Below are positions 60,515-64,000 of a stretch of DNA of 64,000 nucleotides, piece after piece. Position 1 is the stretch's first letter. Each line of letters starts with the position of its first letter. Both the position numbers and the translations under genes were made by a program. Origin of the DNA: CAYJBH01 sp964369445 (GTDB lineage Bacteria > Bacillota > Clostridia > Oscillospirales > Ruminococcaceae); NCBI GenBank assembly GCA_964369445.1, contig CAYJFU010000002.1:1-64000 (forward strand). The letters are read 5' to 3'. A model generated the notes under the pieces. That model was not told where the DNA came from. It worked only from the letters and a program-made list of their open reading frames with translations, and did no database searches.

Positions 60515-62353
60515 ATGTCAAAACAAATACTAAAACACATAAAAAAACCGGCTGATTTAAAGAAATTGACACTAAATCAGTTGGATTCACTGTGTGAGGA
60601 AATACGTGAGTTTTTAATAAAAAGCGTGCAGGATACCGGCGGTCACCTTGCTTCAAACCTTGGCGCGGTGGAGCTTACCGTTGCGCTGAACAGGATTTTT
60701 AGCGATACTCAAGACCGTATTATATACGATGTCGGTCACCAGTGCTACACGCAAAAACTTTTAACCGACCGCAAGGAGGGGTTTGCTCAGTTGCGGCAAC
60801 TGGGCGGTGTCACCGGCTTTCCGTGTCCGCAGGAAAGTGAGCACGACGCGTTTATCACGGGGCATGGCAACACCTCCATCTCGGCGGCGGTCGGTATGGC
60901 GACCGCAAAAAAGCTGAGGGGTGAAAAAGGTACCGTTATAGCCATTATCGGTGATGGCAGTTTTGGCGGCGGCATGGTGTACGAGGGCATGAACAACATC
61001 GACAACCTTGACAACCTCATTGTTATACTTAACGACAACGAGATGTCAATATCGCGTAACGTCGGCGGTTTGTCGCGCTACCTGACTAAACTACGCGTCA
61101 GCGACAGTTACACCGATGCAAAGCAGGGGACATTTAGAAAACTGCACAGCGTTCCGCTCATGGGTGATGCTGCCATAAAAACGATTAGGAACGTCAAAAC
61201 GACTGTGCGCCGTATCGTATATCAGGACACGGTGTTTGAGATGTTCGGTTTCCAGTATTTCGGTATTGTCGACGGTCATGATCTCGCGCTGCTATGCGAC
61301 CTGTTGAGAAATGTGAAAAAGATGGATAGACCGGTGTTTTTGCATATAAAAACACAGAAAGGCAAAGGTCATGCACAGGCGGAGAGCAACCCAAAAGCGT
61401 TTCACAGCGTATCGCCCGGACAGGGTAAGTCCGGCGCCGGCATGGATTTCTCCGCTGTGTTCGGAAATGCACTTTGCAAAGCGGCAGAGCAGGACGAAGA
61501 CATAGTTGCGATAACCGCTGCCATGAGAGACGGCACAGGGCTTACCGGTTTTTCAAAACAGTTCAAGCATCGCTTTTTTGATGTGGGTATGGCGGAGCAA
61601 CACGCTGTCACATTTGCCGCCGGTCTGTCAAAACAGGGGATAAAGCCGGTGGTGGCTATCTACTCGACATTTTTACAGCGCGGATATGACCAACTACTCA
61701 ACGACGCTCAACTCAACGAGTGCGATATACTGCTCGCGGTGGACAGGTGCGGTCTTGTGCCAGCTGATGGGGAGACACACCAAGGCATATACGATGTCAG
61801 CTATCTGTGTGACATAAAGGATGTCACGATAGTAAATCCCTGCAACTTTGCGGAACTGGAGTACTGGTTACCGAGACTTATCAGCCAAAAGGGCATAAAA
61901 GCAATAAGGTATGCGCGCGGTGGTGAGTGTGAGACGCTCGCAGCACTGGGTTGTACCGGCAAGCATTACGATAGGTTCGGTGAGGGCGCAAAGACAGCTG
62001 TTATCACATACGGTGTCCTGGCACAAGAGGCATTGAGGGCGCGCGAACTTGACGAGCACGATAGTTTTGACGTTTTCAAATTGACACAGATATACCCGAT
62101 TCCCGACGGACTTGCAGGCGAACTTGTCGGTTATGAGCGTGTATTGTTTCTGCACGACGACATATCGGGTCGACTACAATACATATTGCTTAAACTTTTG
62201 TTTGAGGGCGGCTTTAAAGGGGAGTTTATCGACATGGGACTTGACAGCGCACCGAAACAAGCCGCAACGGTAGCACAGCTCAGGGATATACACAGCCTTA
62301 ATGCAGAGGCTATACTGCAAAGGCTAAACGGCGGTGCAAAGCATGAGACTTGA
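60515..62353 (+). CDS. dxs: 1-deoxy-D-xylulose-5-phosphate synthase Dxs
   Basis: 612 residues. Thiamine-diphosphate enzyme making DXP from pyruvate and glyceraldehyde-3-phosphate, the entry to the MEP isoprenoid pathway and to thiamine and pyridoxal. Motifs: YDVGHQCYTQKLLT, GHGNTSISAAVGMA, ThDP-binding IIGDGSFGGGMVYEGMNN, and GMAEQHAVTFAAGLSKQG in the C-terminal part. ATG 60515 is preceded by AGAGGA; the longer ORF start at 60461 lies in the repeat element. Confidence 0.97.
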   Translation: MSKQILKHIKKPADLKKLTLNQLDSLCEEIREFLIKSVQDTGGHLASNLGAVELTVALNRIFSDTQDRIIYDVGHQCYTQKLLTDRKEGFAQLRQLGGVTGFPCPQESEHDAFITGHGNTSISAAVGMATAKKLRGEKGTVIAIIGDGSFGGGMVYEGMNNIDNLDNLIVILNDNEMSISRNVGGLSRYLTKLRVSDSYTDAKQGTFRKLHSVPLMGDAAIKTIRNVKTTVRRIVYQDTVFEMFGFQYFGIVDGHDLALLCDLLRNVKKMDRPVFLHIKTQKGKGHAQAESNPKAFHSVSPGQGKSGAGMDFSAVFGNALCKAAEQDEDIVAITAAMRDGTGLTGFSKQFKHRFFDVGMAEQHAVTFAAGLSKQGIKPVVAIYSTFLQRGYDQLLNDAQLNECDILLAVDRCGLVPADGETHQGIYDVSYLCDIKDVTIVNPCNFAELEYWLPRLISQKGIKAIRYARGGECETLAALGCTGKHYDRFGEGAKTAVITYGVLAQEALRARELDEHDSFDVFKLTQIYPIPDGLAGELVGYERVLFLHDDISGRLQYILLKLLFEGGFKGEFIDMGLDSAPKQAATVAQLRDIHSLNAEAILQRLNGGAKHET

Positions 62354-63134
62354 TCAGTATCTGGTGGAGCATGGCGGCGTGCCCTCCCGTGAAAAGGCAA
62401 AGGCATATGTCATGCAGGGGTGCTGCTTTGTAAACAATCAGCGCGCCGACAAGCCCGGGCAGGCGGTCAAGCAGGACGATCATGTAGAATTGCGGTTGCC
62501 ACAGGTCAACTTTGTAAGCCGCGGAGGTCACAAGCTTTTAAAGGGTATACAGCAATTTTCGTTGCAACTTGACGGCCTGTGCGTCATGGATATCGGCGCA
62601 TCGACAGGCGGTTTTACCGACTGTGCACTGCAACACGGCGCAGAGTATGTTTATGCCGTTGATGTTGGGTATGGGCAACTTGCCTGGTCACTGCGCAACG
62701 ATGACAGGGTGTGCAATCTGGAGCGGACGAACATACGTAATCTCGAGCCACAGTGTGTCGAGCGACAGATACAATTTTACTGCATAGACGTTGCCTTTAT
62801 ATCATTGAAGTTGATATTTCCACTGCTCAGCAGGTTTAGCGCCCCCGACTTTTCGGCAATTGCGCTCATAAAACCACAGTTTGAGGCAGGCAGGGAGCAT
62901 GTGGGTAAAAACGGTGTTGTCAAGGACAAAGCGGTACAGCAGTCGGTCATTAAAGCGATGCTGGAAAGTGCCGTGCAAAACGGGCTGTACCCGAGCGGGC
63001 TGACATTCTCGCCAATAAAAGGACCAAAGGGCAATATAGAATTTTTACTGCACCTTGTCAGTAAGCCGTGTGATTTTGAAACGGACATACAAAGCGTTGT
63101 AATGCAGGCACACGAACAACTTAACAGCGACTAA
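62343..63134 (+). CDS. tlyA: TlyA family rRNA (cytidine-2'-O)-methyltransferase
   Basis: 263 residues: N-terminal S4 RNA-binding domain (MRLDQYLVEHGGVPSREKAK) and FtsJ-like SAM-binding domain (GLCVMDIGASTGGFTDCALQ, YAVDVGYGQLAW, DVAFISLKLIFP). The family methylates 16S/23S rRNA; it is also annotated as hemolysin A for historical reasons. The ATG overlaps the dxs end. Confidence 0.95.
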   Translation: MRLDQYLVEHGGVPSREKAKAYVMQGCCFVNNQRADKPGQAVKQDDHVELRLPQVNFVSRGGHKLLKGIQQFSLQLDGLCVMDIGASTGGFTDCALQHGAEYVYAVDVGYGQLAWSLRNDDRVCNLERTNIRNLEPQCVERQIQFYCIDVAFISLKLIFPLLSRFSAPDFSAIALIKPQFEAGREHVGKNGVVKDKAVQQSVIKAMLESAVQNGLYPSGLTFSPIKGPKGNIEFLLHLVSKPCDFETDIQSVVMQAHEQLNSD

Positions 63135-63161
63135 CCCCACAGATGATAAGAACTTATGGGA

Positions 63162-63310
63162 AGCCTTCAAACATTCGTCCATGTTTTCCGTTTCTTACCT
63201 TTTTCGTTATAATCTCCCAACAACACTCACTCACAACGTAAGCACTCCGCTTTTTGAACAATCTGACAAAAATCTTACGACCTGAAATCGCGCCCGAATA
63301 TTTAGAGGCT
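63162..63310. repeat. Possible third repeat element with terminal inverted repeats
   Basis: AGCCTTCAAACATTCG (63162-63177) is complementary at 13 of 16 positions to 63295-63310. An inner stem pairs CGTAAG (63237-63242) with CTTACG (63274-63279). Between them the order GCTTTTTG, AAT-TGACAAAA resembles the core of copies A and B, but the termini differ. The element fills nearly all of the 181-base tlyA-nadK gap and its right end includes AGAGG, which serves as the nadK ribosome-binding site. Confidence 0.4.
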
Positions 63311-63315
63311 GTTAT

Positions 63316-64000
63316 ATGAAAATACTGATATTTCCGAACACGCGCAACCCCCTTGCTATGGCATGTGCAGAGCAGGTGGAAACGCTTATGGCACAGCTTG
63401 GGCACGACTTTGTCATGTTTTCCGACAATATAAAACTCGACAACCTGCACTTTGCGGTCGCCATCGGAGGCGACGGGACAATACTGCGAGCGGCACACAT
63501 TTTAAGGGGAAAAGATATACCAATAATCGGCATAAACACGGGGAGACTTGGATTTCTCACAACGCTGTGCGCGCAGGAGTACAACGCGCTGTCACGCCTT
63601 TTCACCAGCGAATTTATCCGTGAGGACAGGTTGATGTTGCGTGCCGACATAACAGGCGACACAAATGGCAAAGGCAAAAGCATTGTGTGCCTCAATGAGT
63701 TTGTGTTTGCCGGCGATACCATGTCCAAGACCGTCAACGTGTCGGTGCTGTGTGACGATGTTGTCGTGATGAACTACCGCGGCGACGGCGTTATAATCGC
63801 TACTCCCACCGGCTCAACGGCATATTCGCTGTCGGGGGGCGGGCCGATATTGGACACGACGCTAAATGCTTTTGTGGTGACTCCGCTGTGCGCACACAGT
63901 CTGGGTGTGCCGCCGGTTGTCATATCCGCAGGGCAAAAGCTTACCGTCAAAACGTCCTGTGAGGCAGGAAGCGTCAAGCTGTGCGCCGATGGAATGAGTG
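63316..64000 (+). CDS. nadK: NAD kinase (3' truncated by the window end)
   Basis: 228 codons are visible and the frame is open to the edge. The start ATG has AGAGG 7 bases upstream. Family motifs: AVAIGGDGTILRAAHIL, GINTGRLGFLTTL, LNEFVFAGDT and GDGVIIATPTGSTAYSLSGG. It phosphorylates NAD to NADP using ATP or polyphosphate. Its position after tlyA, usually followed by argR and recN, is conserved in Clostridia. Confidence 0.95.
   Translation, partial: MKILIFPNTRNPLAMACAEQVETLMAQLGHDFVMFSDNIKLDNLHFAVAIGGDGTILRAAHILRGKDIPIIGINTGRLGFLTTLCAQEYNALSRLFTSEFIREDRLMLRADITGDTNGKGKSIVCLNEFVFAGDTMSKTVNVSVLCDDVVVMNYRGDGVIIATPTGSTAYSLSGGGPILDTTLNAFVVTPLCAHSLGVPPVVISAGQKLTVKTSCEAGSVKLCADGMS

Noticed and set aside
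60402..60656. Minus-strand ORF across the repeat before dxs as a transposase remnant
   Set aside because: Its peptide is Lys/Phe-rich low complexity and mostly antisense to dxs; no transposase motif.

Overview
The window is a draft-assembly segment from a motile, endospore-forming Gram-positive anaerobe of the class Clostridia, most likely an uncultured Oscillospiraceae/Ruminococcaceae-type lineage. This rests on gene content: class B sortases, a Bacillus-type FliY with a CheC-like N-terminus, CheC/CheD, a complete spoIIIAA-AH operon, and the nusB-xseA-xseB-ispA-dxs-tlyA-nadK synteny. Six N runs (five of 10 N, one of 27 N) mark contig joins. All six fall inside genes and most of the apparent damage to those genes is caused by them.

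Layout. 1-3.0 kb: 3' end of a large extracellular protein with a C-terminal membrane anchor, convergent with a lipoprotein-type class B sortase. 3.1-9.2 kb: a histidine operon on the minus strand (hisZG fusion-D-C-B-A-I-E) lacking hisH and hisF. 9.3-11.2 kb: 5-formyl-THF cyclo-ligase and a MATE transporter on the minus strand. 11.4-18.0 kb, plus strand: a VanY-type carboxypeptidase, a 1509-residue secreted protein with about six cadherin-like beta-sandwich repeats, and a second class B sortase ending 14 bases before flgB. 18.1-24.1 kb: first half of the fla/che operon (flgBC-fliEFGHI). 24.1-28.9 kb: a non-flagellar block (flavodoxin-like protein with a poly-A frameshift, aminotransferase and Lrp regulator on the minus strand, EF-G-like GTPase). 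29.4-47.5 kb: second half (fliJ-fliK-flgD-unknown-flgE-flbD-motAB-fliM-fliY-cheY-fliOPQR-flhB-flhA-fliA-flgF-flgG-cheC-cheD). 47.7-51.5 kb: FapA-like protein, diacylglycerol kinase-like protein, RadA. 51.9-57.2 kb: spoIIIAA-AH. 57.2-64.0 kb: asp23-like gene, nusB, xseA, xseB, ispA, dxs, tlyA, and nadK cut by the window end.

Functionally the window combines surface adhesion and cell-wall processing, nearly all of the flagellar basal body, hook, export apparatus, motor and switch, the mother-cell SpoIIIA complex, and housekeeping isoprenoid, NAD and histidine synthesis. No tRNA, rRNA, CRISPR array or complete insertion sequence was seen.

Less ordinary observations: a MITE-like intergenic repeat with imperfect terminal inverted repeats (two clear copies, one inside the spoIIIA operon, and a possible third before nadK); the adhesin-sortase-flagella linkage; the split fla/che operon; the HisZ-HisG fusion; and evidence that the N gap in the EF-G gene is an artefact, because the two flanks overlap by seven bases and merging them restores the reading frame.
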